Assembly: GCA_900315065.1 (NCBI GenBank)
Contig: OMXQ01000002.1
Span: forward strand, 1 to 64,000
Reading direction: 5' to 3'
Source of the DNA: an uncultured Erysipelotrichaceae bacterium
Lineage (GTDB): Bacteria > Bacillota_I > Bacilli_A > Erysipelotrichales > Erysipelotrichaceae
DNA: 64,000 nt
The position numbers and the translations under genes were made by a program. Numbering within the stretch: position 1 is the stretch's first letter; each line of letters starts with the position of its first letter. This document shows, piece by piece, positions 22,375 through 29,862 of this stretch. Below the pieces are notes generated by a model, which saw only the letters and a program-made list of their open reading frames with translations, did no database searches and was not told the origin of the DNA.

Positions 22375-24958
22375 GAAAAATAAAAAACTGAAACCAGCCG
22401 GCAGAAAGAAATTCAATTTATTCCAGTTCTTCACGGTCCTGCTTGCCGTTGCGGTAGGAATTGAAATTGTGCTTGGAAGCGTCGGTATCACAGCCCTGAA
22501 TTCCATGCTTGACAAGGAACAGAAGCTGAATGTCGATGACTTCTTCTCACAGGAAAGCACGCTGGTATTTGACAAAGACGGCAATCAGATTGCTGACGTC
22601 GGTCTTATGCTGCGTGAAAATATCACTTATGATCAGGTACCTGAGTCTTTGATTGATGCATTCCTTTCTGTCGAAGATTCCCGTTACTTTACGCATAACG
22701 GCTTTGATATCCCGCGTTTCACTGCATCCGTGATCAATACGGTCCTGCACGGCAATACCCAGGGCGGCTCAACTTTCACGATGCAGCTGGTCAAGCTGAC
22801 GTATTTCCAGAATGATGAAGAAGGCACCAGCAAGACCAAGGACGTCCAGTATAAGATCCAGCAGATCGACCTGGCCACCCAGCTTGAGAAAAAAGCTACC
22901 AAGAAGGAAATCTTCGAGATGTATCTGAACAAGATGAACTTCGGCGGCATCGGCAACATCCGCGGTGTTGAAAAAGCATGTGAACAGTATTTCGGCAAGA
23001 GCGTGACCAATATCAATCTGAGTGAAGCCGCCATGCTGGCAGGCGTTGTCAACTCGCCGTATTACTACAACCCGTACCTTTACCTGGATCACGCTACGGA
23101 AAGAAGAAATGAAGTTCTCTACCAGATGCTGAACCACGGCTACATTGATGAAAAGCAGTACGATCTAGCAAAGAGCGTCCGGGTCGAAGATCTGCTTCAC
23201 GATCCGAAGGAAAGCCAGGATACCAGCTATCAGTACCAGGCTTATATAGATTATGCAATTCAGGAAGCACAGGATATAACCGGCCAGGATCCAATGGTCG
23301 TTTCGATGGAAATTCATACAGCGATGGATCCGCATGTCCAGCAGACTATGGAAGACATAGAAGCAGGCAATAATCCTAAGATCGATTTCGTCAATGACAA
23401 TCAGGAAATCGGCATTATTACAGAAAACAACCAGACAGGTGAAATTATTGCGATCGGCGGCGGCCGCAACTTTGCAAGAGTAGAAGGAGCCAACCTGCTG
23501 AACCATGCCACCCAGCAATACAAGCAGCCGGGTTCCACTGTCAAGCCGTTCCTTGACTATGCACCTACCTTTGATTATCTGGGCTGGGCTACTGACCATG
23601 TTCTGATTGACCATCCGCTGACATACGGCAACTGGACATACCAGAATGCCGGCGGCTCCACATATGGCAGAGTTGATCTTGAAAAAGCAATTTCTCTTTC
23701 TCTGAATACCCCTGCTATTCAGGCAGCTCAGGCTGTCATCGATGCAAAGGGTGTTGACTGGTACATTGATTACATGAAAAAACTTGGCTTCGATGAAAGT
23801 ATCGCTGATCTGTTTGATATCGGTTATGCGATCGGCGGCAATAATTTCACCTGTACGCCTGAACAGCTGATGGCAGCGCACGCAACAATCATGAGCTCCG
23901 GCAATTATATCAAACCGCATGTAATCAAGAAGATTGTCTTCCGCTCTGGTCAGCAGGATCCAATTGAACCGCAATATACCCCGGTAGGAGTTATGTCACC
24001 GCAGGCTGCTTACATGGCTGCAGATCTGATGTATAAAGCAATTCACGACCAATATGCTTACTTCCTGAAGACACTGATCAAGAATTATCCTACCTATGGT
24101 AAAACAGGTACTACAGACTGGGGCACTGCCGGTCTTCAGTACGGTATTCCGGACGGTGCAAGAAAAGACTCCTGGATGGTAGCCGATACATCCCAGTTCA
24201 CTTCTGTTGTATGGTTAGGATGGGAAAAGGCATATCCGCAGGAAGAAGGATATTCCTACTTTACGCATAGCATGATTCTCGATAACGTTACCGGCAAGAC
24301 TTTGTCTACAGTGCTGGATGCGATTGAAGAATCCTATGGTACACCGGAAGCAGTCAAGAGACCTGACGGCATTACTGATATCACGCATATTTCCGGTATC
24401 TTCCCGTATGTTGCACCGAATGACAGCATTCCTTCTCAATACATTTCTACTGGTATGGTCAAGACAGAATATTCCAAGCTCGGTGAATTCAAGGATGCTA
24501 TCCCTGCTCTGCAGAACCTGTCCTCCTTCACGGCAAGCCTGACTTCCGGCAATACGATATCCATGAACTGGGCACAGTATCCTGGCAATACGGCAGGCAG
24601 TGATGATGAAAACAAGAACAAGCTCTTCGATATTTCCTGGATTACCGGACCGGTTGTATATAAAGCCAGAGTAAGCCAGAACGGTCAAACGATTGCTGAA
24701 TTGACAAGTGATTCTGCTTCCAGTGATCAGAGCGTCAATCTTGCATATGATACGGATACCCAGGTCTGCGGATACTATGGTTACTCGAATACTTCGGATG
24801 TTTCCAATGAAGTATGTACAACCTTCAGAACCGGCGCAGATCCGAATAAGAATAACCAGAAACCTGAAAACAATGACTCAGAGAATAAAAACCCTGAGAA
24901 TACGGCAGAACCAAGTCCGTCACCATCACCTGCTGGAGAAAAAACAACGCAGCAATAA
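22364..24958 (+). CDS. ponA: Class A penicillin-binding protein 1A
   Basis: A bifunctional peptidoglycan synthase, 864 residues. There is a short basic cytoplasmic tail and one membrane helix (about residues 22-45). The glycosyltransferase-51 domain has the catalytic Glu in SVEDSRYFTHNGFD, and QGGSTFTMQLVKL. The transpeptidase has SxxK in KQPGSTVKPF, SxN in SLNTPAIQ and KTG in YGKTGTTDWG. A C-terminal ~150-residue extension includes a beta-rich segment and ends in an Asn/Pro/Ser-rich tail that may span the wall. GGGAGG precedes ATG 22364. It overlaps recU. Confidence 0.96.
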   Translation: MQTKKNKKLKPAGRKKFNLFQFFTVLLAVAVGIEIVLGSVGITALNSMLDKEQKLNVDDFFSQESTLVFDKDGNQIADVGLMLRENITYDQVPESLIDAFLSVEDSRYFTHNGFDIPRFTASVINTVLHGNTQGGSTFTMQLVKLTYFQNDEEGTSKTKDVQYKIQQIDLATQLEKKATKKEIFEMYLNKMNFGGIGNIRGVEKACEQYFGKSVTNINLSEAAMLAGVVNSPYYYNPYLYLDHATERRNEVLYQMLNHGYIDEKQYDLAKSVRVEDLLHDPKESQDTSYQYQAYIDYAIQEAQDITGQDPMVVSMEIHTAMDPHVQQTMEDIEAGNNPKIDFVNDNQEIGIITENNQTGEIIAIGGGRNFARVEGANLLNHATQQYKQPGSTVKPFLDYAPTFDYLGWATDHVLIDHPLTYGNWTYQNAGGSTYGRVDLEKAISLSLNTPAIQAAQAVIDAKGVDWYIDYMKKLGFDESIADLFDIGYAIGGNNFTCTPEQLMAAHATIMSSGNYIKPHVIKKIVFRSGQQDPIEPQYTPVGVMSPQAAYMAADLMYKAIHDQYAYFLKTLIKNYPTYGKTGTTDWGTAGLQYGIPDGARKDSWMVADTSQFTSVVWLGWEKAYPQEEGYSYFTHSMILDNVTGKTLSTVLDAIEESYGTPEAVKRPDGITDITHISGIFPYVAPNDSIPSQYISTGMVKTEYSKLGEFKDAIPALQNLSSFTASLTSGNTISMNWAQYPGNTAGSDDENKNKLFDISWITGPVVYKARVSQNGQTIAELTSDSASSDQSVNLAYDTDTQVCGYYGYSNTSDVSNEVCTTFRTGADPNKNNQKPENNDSENKNPENTAEPSPSPSPAGEKTTQQ

Positions 24959-24980
24959 TCACAGATTATAAATAAACCAG

Positions 24981-25015
24981 AAAAGGTTCAGAGATATATT
25001 CCCTGGACCTTTTTC
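24981..25015 (+). terminator. Terminator of recU-ponA
   Basis: AAAAGGT and CAG pair with CTG and ACCTTTT (24981-25014), ending in T's. Confidence 0.75.
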
Positions 25016-25017
25016 AG

Positions 25018-25050
25018 CAGAAAAAAAGGTCATATCTTCTGATATGATCC
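25018..25050 (-). terminator. Terminator of dnaD-nth-GNAT
   Basis: Arms TCATATC/GATATGA with an extra GG/CC pair across a bulge (25029-25050), then TTTTTTTTC on the minus strand. It stands tail to tail with the ponA terminator. Confidence 0.75.
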
Positions 25051-25093
25051 CCCTTCTGTTTTTCAATATCTTTCCATTGTTTTTCTTGTGAAT

Positions 25094-25549
25094 TCATAGC
25101 ATCTTGTGCATGTATAAGACATCATCCATCGGATTGTTGTAATACGGTGCGCATTCCGTAAACCCATGTTTATGATACAGATGAATAGCTGTCTGCAACG
25201 GTCTGATGGTATCCAGGACCATTTCCTGATAGCCGTCCTGTTTCGCATGCATGAGGATTTCTTCAATCAGTCTGTCTCCCAGGTGCATGCCTCTTGCTTC
25301 AGGTGTTACGTAAAGGCGCTTCATTTCACATCTTTTTTCGTTGTGCCTGTGATATGCGACCATGCCGATGACTTTGTCCTTTTCTACTGCTGCCAGCAGC
25401 TGTCCTTCCGGTGCTGTGTACTTGCGGGCAGGATCTTTCAGCTCTTCATCCAGGTTCTGGAAAGAAAGATCTCTTCCCAGCCGCTTTGTATATTCCATGA
25501 TCAGATCTTTAATCTGCGGTATATAGTTTTTGCCGTCAACGCTTTTCAT
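25094..25549 (-). CDS. GNAT-family N-acetyltransferase
   Basis: A 151-residue acetyl-CoA-dependent acyltransferase of unknown substrate. The acetyl-CoA-binding segment is CEMKRLYVTPEARGMHLGDR (Q/RxxGxG/A-like loop), and the C-terminal HLYHKHGFTECAPYYNNP is typical of this GNAT group. ATG 25547-25549 is chosen because AGGAGG is 10 nt upstream; the ATG at 25558 is too close to it. It is the last gene of the dnaD-nth unit (16-nt gap). Confidence 0.85.
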   Translation of the reverse strand: MKSVDGKNYIPQIKDLIMEYTKRLGRDLSFQNLDEELKDPARKYTAPEGQLLAAVEKDKVIGMVAYHRHNEKRCEMKRLYVTPEARGMHLGDRLIEEILMHAKQDGYQEMVLDTIRPLQTAIHLYHKHGFTECAPYYNNPMDDVLYMHKML

Positions 25550-25565
25550 AATATGCATGCCTCCT

Positions 25566-26210
25566 TTACTTATTGCTGAAATTTTTATTTTTTTCGTGAC
25601 AGATTTCTGTAAACGGACACCGGTAACATTCCGGATTTCGTGCGTGGCACAAATATCTTCCGAAAAAGATCATCTGATGATGCGTCTTAATCCATCTTTC
25701 CTTTGGAACTTTGCGCTTCAGCTTTTTTTCAATGATTGTGACATCATCTTTCTGATAACAAAGTCCAAGCCGCTTTGAGATTCTTGTAACGTGCGTATCC
25801 ACTGCCAATGCCGGTACCTGAAAACATTCGGAAAGAATCACATTGGCACACTTTCTGCCAACCCCCGGCAAAGTAGTCAGTTCCTCCATGGTCCTGGGAA
25901 TTTCGCCATGGAAGTTTTCCATGACACCTTTGGCAAAGCCCTGAATGGAACGGGCCTTGTTTCTATACAGACCAAGACTGGCAATGCATTTTTCAATATC
26001 ATGAATATCCCCCTGAGCAAGAGAGGAAAGATCAGGATACTTTGCAAACAAGACCGGGGTGACTCTGTTGACGGAAGCATCGGTTGTCTGAGCCGAGAGA
26101 ATCACTGCTATTGCCATCTCATAGTTGTTTCTGTGTTCCAGCTCACAATGAGCATCCGGATAAAGTTCATCCAGATGGCTGAGAATTTCGTTAACAGACA
26201 TGTGTTCCAT
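25566..26210 (-). CDS. nth: Endonuclease III
   Basis: A DNA glycosylase/AP lyase that removes oxidised pyrimidines. 214 residues. The helix-hairpin-helix is TLPGVGRKCANVIL with the catalytic Lys, the catalytic Asp is in AVDTHVTRISKRLG, and the C-terminal iron-sulfur cluster is bound by CHARNPECYRCPFTEIC (C-x6-C-x2-C-x5-C). Start ATG 26208-26210 has GGTGAG 7 nt upstream, at the end of dnaD. dnaD-nth adjacency is conserved in Bacillota. Confidence 0.96.
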   Translation of the reverse strand: MEHMSVNEILSHLDELYPDAHCELEHRNNYEMAIAVILSAQTTDASVNRVTPVLFAKYPDLSSLAQGDIHDIEKCIASLGLYRNKARSIQGFAKGVMENFHGEIPRTMEELTTLPGVGRKCANVILSECFQVPALAVDTHVTRISKRLGLCYQKDDVTIIEKKLKRKVPKERWIKTHHQMIFFGRYLCHARNPECYRCPFTEICHEKNKNFSNK

Positions 26211-26211
26211 A

Positions 26212-26748
26212 TCAATACTCACCGCTTTCAATCTGCTTTACAGTCAGATTCTTTTTCTTCCATTCTCTCAGGATGCCGTCAATATAAGGAAAAGAGAGTT
26301 TCCCGTAAGCACTTGCTTCGCGCAGAGCATAAAGAATCATGGTCTTGTCCGTGTCTGCATTCCAGCAGGAAATTTTTTCCATTTCCTTCTGGCTTAAAGG
26401 TCTTCCGAATTCAGATTCAAAAGTATCAAACAGGGAAGAATCCAGCACAGTACCGCTTCTGGCAATATCGGTTTCAAACATGCCGGAAAGATCATACGTG
26501 ATCTTTGTGCCTTCTGCCCGGATGGAAAGATATCCTTTGGCATCGAGCAGGGCCAGGGCTTCATTGACTTCGTTCATGGAAAAGCCGCTTTTTGCGGCTA
26601 AGGAATCCAGGCCGACTTCCATCCCCTTTTCCTGCATGAAATCTATTAACAAAGCCAGGACTGTTTCTTCTGCACTGAGTCCAAGCGTATTGATATTTTC
26701 CATGATCCAGTCACGGCGGTTTACATAATTCTGTTTATACCATTTCAT
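26212..26748 (-). CDS. dnaD: DNA replication initiation protein DnaD
   Basis: A primosomal protein that helps remodel the origin and load the helicase in Bacillota. 178 residues: an N-terminal winged-helix (DDH1) domain with LGLSAEETVLALLIDFMQ, and a C-terminal DDH2 domain with LFDTFESEFGRPLSQKEMEKI and YGKLSFPYIDGILREWKKKNL. It lacks the long tail of Bacillus DnaD. Start ATG 26746-26748 follows GAGGT. The gene heads dnaD-nth-GNAT. Confidence 0.93.
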   Translation of the reverse strand: MKWYKQNYVNRRDWIMENINTLGLSAEETVLALLIDFMQEKGMEVGLDSLAAKSGFSMNEVNEALALLDAKGYLSIRAEGTKITYDLSGMFETDIARSGTVLDSSLFDTFESEFGRPLSQKEMEKISCWNADTDKTMILYALREASAYGKLSFPYIDGILREWKKKNLTVKQIESGEY

Positions 26749-26768
26749 GCGTGTACCTCGTGTTTTCC

Positions 26769-26797
26769 ATTATAAGAAGTTCCCGGTGTCCAGGCAA
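26769..26797 (-). promoter_or_regulatory. dnaD promoter
   Basis: TTGCCT (26792-26797), 17 bp, TATAAT (26769-26774) on the minus strand. Its -35 is one base away from the -35 of the divergent promoter. Confidence 0.7.
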
Positions 26798-26798
26798 A

Positions 26799-26827
26799 TT
26801 GAAATGCCCGGCACCCTTTGCTAAAAT
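26799..26827 (+). promoter_or_regulatory. Promoter of the thioredoxin-fold gene
   Basis: TTGAAA (26799-26804), 17 bp, TAAAAT (26822-26827) with a TGn extension. Transcription should start around 26833-26836, where the ATG itself is. Confidence 0.7.
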
Positions 26828-26835
26828 AATTGTAC

Positions 26836-27342
26836 ATGTTGAAAAAATTATTGTTTGCCTTTCTGACATTGTTAATGCTCTATACGATTTCAGCGGTTGC
26901 CTATCGTCTGTTTGAACCGGATTCCACCTATACGACTTCAGCAGACCAGACTTATCTTGATTACAACAGCCTGAAGGAATATCTGGTTTCCACTGGCGAA
27001 GGAGCAGTTCATTATCTTTATTTTTATTCTGCAGATGACGATACTTCCGTCTATGTCAAAAATACAGTCATCACATCCGTGGAAAACATGACCTCCCTGC
27101 AATTTACCCGGATTCTGGAAACAGTGGATATTACTGAGCTGGACAGGGAAATGAAGACGAATAAGTTAGCGGAAGACTGGGGGATTACTTCTTATCCTGC
27201 TTTTGCGGCAATCGTCATGGAAAACGGCGTACCGGTTGTCAAAAGCAAATTGGAATATACAAAAGACCATCCTCTTACCGCCCAGGATGTCGTCACCTGG
27301 CTGCAGGAAAATGGTCTTTATACAGGCACTTTGCATCAGTAA
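26836..27342 (+). CDS. Membrane-anchored thioredoxin-fold protein without CxxC
   Basis: A 168-residue protein with an N-terminal membrane anchor (LLFAFLTLLMLYTISAVAY) and an extracellular domain that looks like a thioredoxin fold: the strand HYLYFYSADDDTS sits where WCxxC would be, and the cis-proline loop is WGITSYPAFAAI. The redox cysteines are absent, so it cannot be a classical thiol oxidoreductase. The ATG at 26836-26838 has no ribosome binding site because the predicted transcript begins there; an in-frame TTG at 26830 is unlikely. Its role is unknown. Confidence 0.8.
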   Translation: MLKKLLFAFLTLLMLYTISAVAYRLFEPDSTYTTSADQTYLDYNSLKEYLVSTGEGAVHYLYFYSADDDTSVYVKNTVITSVENMTSLQFTRILETVDITELDREMKTNKLAEDWGITSYPAFAAIVMENGVPVVKSKLEYTKDHPLTAQDVVTWLQENGLYTGTLHQ

Positions 27343-27358
27343 ATACAAAGTGTTTTTT
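27327..27358 (+). terminator. Terminator of the thioredoxin-fold gene
   Basis: CACTTTG (27327-27333, inside the coding end) pairs with CAAAGTG (27346-27352), followed by TTTTTT. Confidence 0.7.
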
Positions 27359-27369
27359 CTTTCTGGTTC

Positions 27370-27726
27370 TCAGATAGATGCAACGTTATTGACTTCAATC
27401 GTCTGTTGCGGCATATCGGCCCAGAGAGCTTCGAGTCTGTATCTGCTGCGGGCTTCTTCCGTAAAGATATGGACAACAACTTCATTCAGATCTGCTAAGA
27501 TCCAGTCGCTGTTCCGATCCCCTTCGGTTACTCTTGCCGGATAGCCTGCTTTGGCAGCTGCTTCTTCAACATAATCTGCCAATGTCGCTGCGTGCCTGCT
27601 GTTGCGGGCAGTGCAGACAACATAATAATCAGAATACGGATTGACCGACCGCATATCAATAATCGTTATTTTTTCTGCCTGCTTGTCAGACAGAGTCTTT
27701 GTGATAATTTCAAGAAGTTGGCTCAT
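27370..27726 (-). CDS. rsfS: Ribosomal silencing factor RsfS
   Basis: Binds L14 on the large subunit and blocks subunit joining when nutrients are low. 118 residues, with the family core ITIIDMRSVNPYSDYYVVCTA, SDWILADLNEVVVHIFTEEARSRYRLEALW. The start overlaps the yqeK stop (ATGA). It is the last gene of the yqeH-yhbY-yqeK-rsfS operon. Confidence 0.95.
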   Translation of the reverse strand: MSQLLEIITKTLSDKQAEKITIIDMRSVNPYSDYYVVCTARNSRHAATLADYVEEAAAKAGYPARVTEGDRNSDWILADLNEVVVHIFTEEARSRYRLEALWADMPQQTIEVNNVASI

Positions 27727-28517
27727 TCCTTCAGTGTTCTCTCCTTTCTGTATTCCTCGCCTTCTTTTCTGACCAGTTCCATGGCAGCGTCCAGGTCTTT
27801 TTCGGCAAGAGCCATATGATAAGTTGTATCGTAGCCTCTGCCTGGTTCAATCTTGTCAGCGATATAAAGAATCTTTGCCAGCCGGCTGCGGGCATCTCCT
27901 AATGTATGATGTGAAATGGCATTGAGGATTTTCTGATCATGGAAATCCATGTTCTGCTTCAGCCATATGGAAGCAGTAAAGGAATGCCAGACTTTAGGGG
28001 AAAGGGATTCCCATTCTTTCTTATAAATGGAAATGATCTTTCTGCCTTCTTCATCACTCAGCGCTTTGGTAACATCATGCAGCATGCCTGCACACCACGC
28101 CTGGTCTGTATCCATATGCCATGCCTGTGCAAGTCTGACGCAGGTGTCTGCGACTCTGAGACTATGTTCAGCGCGTTTGGGCTTGCAGTTGGCAAAGACG
28201 ATTTCATGCAGATAGCATCTCTTTTCAATGAGCGCTGTCTTTGTGCCGGCAGCTGCCTTGCGGAAATAACCGCTGCGGACTTCTTTTTCTGTTTCTTCAT
28301 CGGTGATATCTTCTCCATAGCCGGCTTTCTGTACAAAATGCAGATGGGCAAAAGGAGATAAGGCCTTCCTGATAAGAGCTCCTCTTTCTTCGGAAGAAAG
28401 AACAGCTTTTCGATCATTGAGGAAGACATAGACATCACCGTTTTCTTTTTTCAGTTTTCTGATATGATCCAGTTCACTTTGCGTAAAAGGATCAAAGGTT
28501 CCCTGGACACAGATCAT
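27723..28517 (-). CDS. yqeK: YqeK HD hydrolase fused to a NadD remnant
   Basis: 264 residues. The C-terminal ~165 residues are YqeK, an HD-domain phosphohydrolase that splits diadenosine tetraphosphate: AEHSLRVADTCVRLA, GMLHDVTKAL, ISHHTLGD and ILYIADKIEPGR. The first ~90 residues resemble a shortened nicotinate-mononucleotide adenylyltransferase: GTFDPFTQSELDHI keeps GTFDP but lacks the HxGH catalytic pair. In Bacillus nadD and yqeK are adjacent separate genes in this very operon. The N-terminal part is therefore probably a non-catalytic leftover or a nucleotide-binding module. Start and stop overlap the neighbouring genes by ATGA. Confidence 0.85.
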   Translation of the reverse strand: MICVQGTFDPFTQSELDHIRKLKKENGDVYVFLNDRKAVLSSEERGALIRKALSPFAHLHFVQKAGYGEDITDEETEKEVRSGYFRKAAAGTKTALIEKRCYLHEIVFANCKPKRAEHSLRVADTCVRLAQAWHMDTDQAWCAGMLHDVTKALSDEEGRKIISIYKKEWESLSPKVWHSFTASIWLKQNMDFHDQKILNAISHHTLGDARSRLAKILYIADKIEPGRGYDTTYHMALAEKDLDAAMELVRKEGEEYRKERTLKE

Positions 28518-28801
28518 GGCAGCAGAATTTTAGGCTCCTTTGCCTGCTTGTAAAGAATGATTGTTCTGCCGATGACCTGAACGACTTCGCTCTTTGTCAA
28601 TCTTGCCAGTTCAAAGGAAAGTTCCTGCAGATCATCGCCGTTGCTTTTAAGAACGGAAATCTTGACCAGTTCCCGTGCCTTCAGGGCATTAGCAACTGTT
28701 GTAATCAGATTGTCGGAAAGAGAATCCTTGCCGATCTGAAACAAAGCACGTTCACTCTGTGCCAAGCCCCGCAGATAATTTTTCTGTTTGTTGTTGAGCA
28801 T
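28514..28801 (-). CDS. yhbY: RNA-binding protein YhbY (CRM domain)
   Basis: A 95-residue CRM-domain protein that associates with pre-50S particles. Family features are LRGLAQSERALFQIGKDSL, the RNA-binding loop around ALKARELVKISVLKSN, and VVQVIGRTIILYKQ. It starts one base after the yqeH stop and overlaps yqeK. Confidence 0.94.
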   Translation of the reverse strand: MLNNKQKNYLRGLAQSERALFQIGKDSLSDNLITTVANALKARELVKISVLKSNGDDLQELSFELARLTKSEVVQVIGRTIILYKQAKEPKILLP

Positions 28802-28802
28802 T

Positions 28803-29852
28803 TTATAACATAGCCTTTCTGAATGTCACATTGACACCCTTTGGTACATAGACACTGACAGTTCCCATCTGACCGGATACACACGCCCAGCCCAGGCCGT
28901 CAATGACAACGTCCATTTTATCCATTTCCTTGCGGATCGTATACTTCTGCATCTTTTCTTCGGTGGATACCGGCACAAAGAGTTCCCCTTTGTGCTTTGC
29001 CCACAAAGCATCCGCATTTTCAACCTTGCCCCGATGGATCTTCAAAGCATCAGAAATATAGAAGACACAGGAGGCATGATCGCATTTATGCAGATCCAGT
29101 CTTGCCAAACCTCCGATCGCAAAGGACTGATCGCCCCGCAGCTGGAAAACCTGCGGCTTCAATTGTCTTGCCGGCAGGATATTCTTCAGGTCTTCTTCCT
29201 TTACTTTCATTAACAAGGAGTTCTGAATTTCGATGCCTGGCGTATCAATATACTTCTGTCCGTCAATGTCCAGTTCGTTGAAATCCAGGGTTGTGCCCGG
29301 ATATCTTGACATGGTGAGGGTCTTATTGCCCATCAGGTTATTCAATAAAGTAGACTTGCCGGAATTGGCTCTGCCCATGACGACTACCGGTCTGCCTTTG
29401 GCAAACATACTGACTGCTTCCTTGATTTCCTCCACGCCCATTCTCTGCAATTTTGAGGTAAGAATCAGCGTACGGATGGAAATACCCTGTTCCTTCAATC
29501 TTCCGAATACAAATCTTGCGATCTTTTCATGATTCAATGTATCCGGCAGAATATCCCGTTTGGAACAAGCCATGATAATGTCTTTGCCGGCAAGCAGACG
29601 ATTGAGACCAGGAATAATGCCTGCCTCAAAGTCAAAGAGATCCACGACCCATAAAATCAGGCAATCCATATCTGCAATTCTTTTCATTACAGCATCAGGA
29701 TCAATCCCGGTACGCATGGATACCGTCAGATCATCATAATGCATCAGACGGAAACACCGCTGGCAGTATTCACTTCCTTCTTTCGGCGTATAGCCTGGTG
29801 CTTTCGGGTCATCGTGCTGCAGGACAGCACCGCAGCCTTTGCATGTTGCCAT
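28803..29852 (-). CDS. yqeH: Ribosome-assembly GTPase YqeH
   Basis: A circularly permuted GTPase needed for 30S assembly. 349 residues. An N-terminal treble-clef zinc finger (CKGCGAVLQHDDP, YCQRCFRL) is followed by the permuted G motifs: G4 ACSKRD, then G1 GRANSGKSTLLNNL and G3 DTPGIEI. The start ATG 29850-29852 has AAGGAG upstream. It heads the operon with yhbY, yqeK and rsfS, and begins 10 nt after parC. The aroE gene that follows yqeH in Bacillus is missing. Confidence 0.95.
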   Translation of the reverse strand: MATCKGCGAVLQHDDPKAPGYTPKEGSEYCQRCFRLMHYDDLTVSMRTGIDPDAVMKRIADMDCLILWVVDLFDFEAGIIPGLNRLLAGKDIIMACSKRDILPDTLNHEKIARFVFGRLKEQGISIRTLILTSKLQRMGVEEIKEAVSMFAKGRPVVVMGRANSGKSTLLNNLMGNKTLTMSRYPGTTLDFNELDIDGQKYIDTPGIEIQNSLLMKVKEEDLKNILPARQLKPQVFQLRGDQSFAIGGLARLDLHKCDHASCVFYISDALKIHRGKVENADALWAKHKGELFVPVSTEEKMQKYTIRKEMDKMDVVIDGLGWACVSGQMGTVSVYVPKGVNVTFRKAML

Positions 29853-29862
29853 AGTTTTCTCC

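Noticed and set aside
23165-23974. A 269-codon open frame on the minus strand
   Set aside because: It is antisense to ponA, with no promoter, ribosome binding site or known domain.
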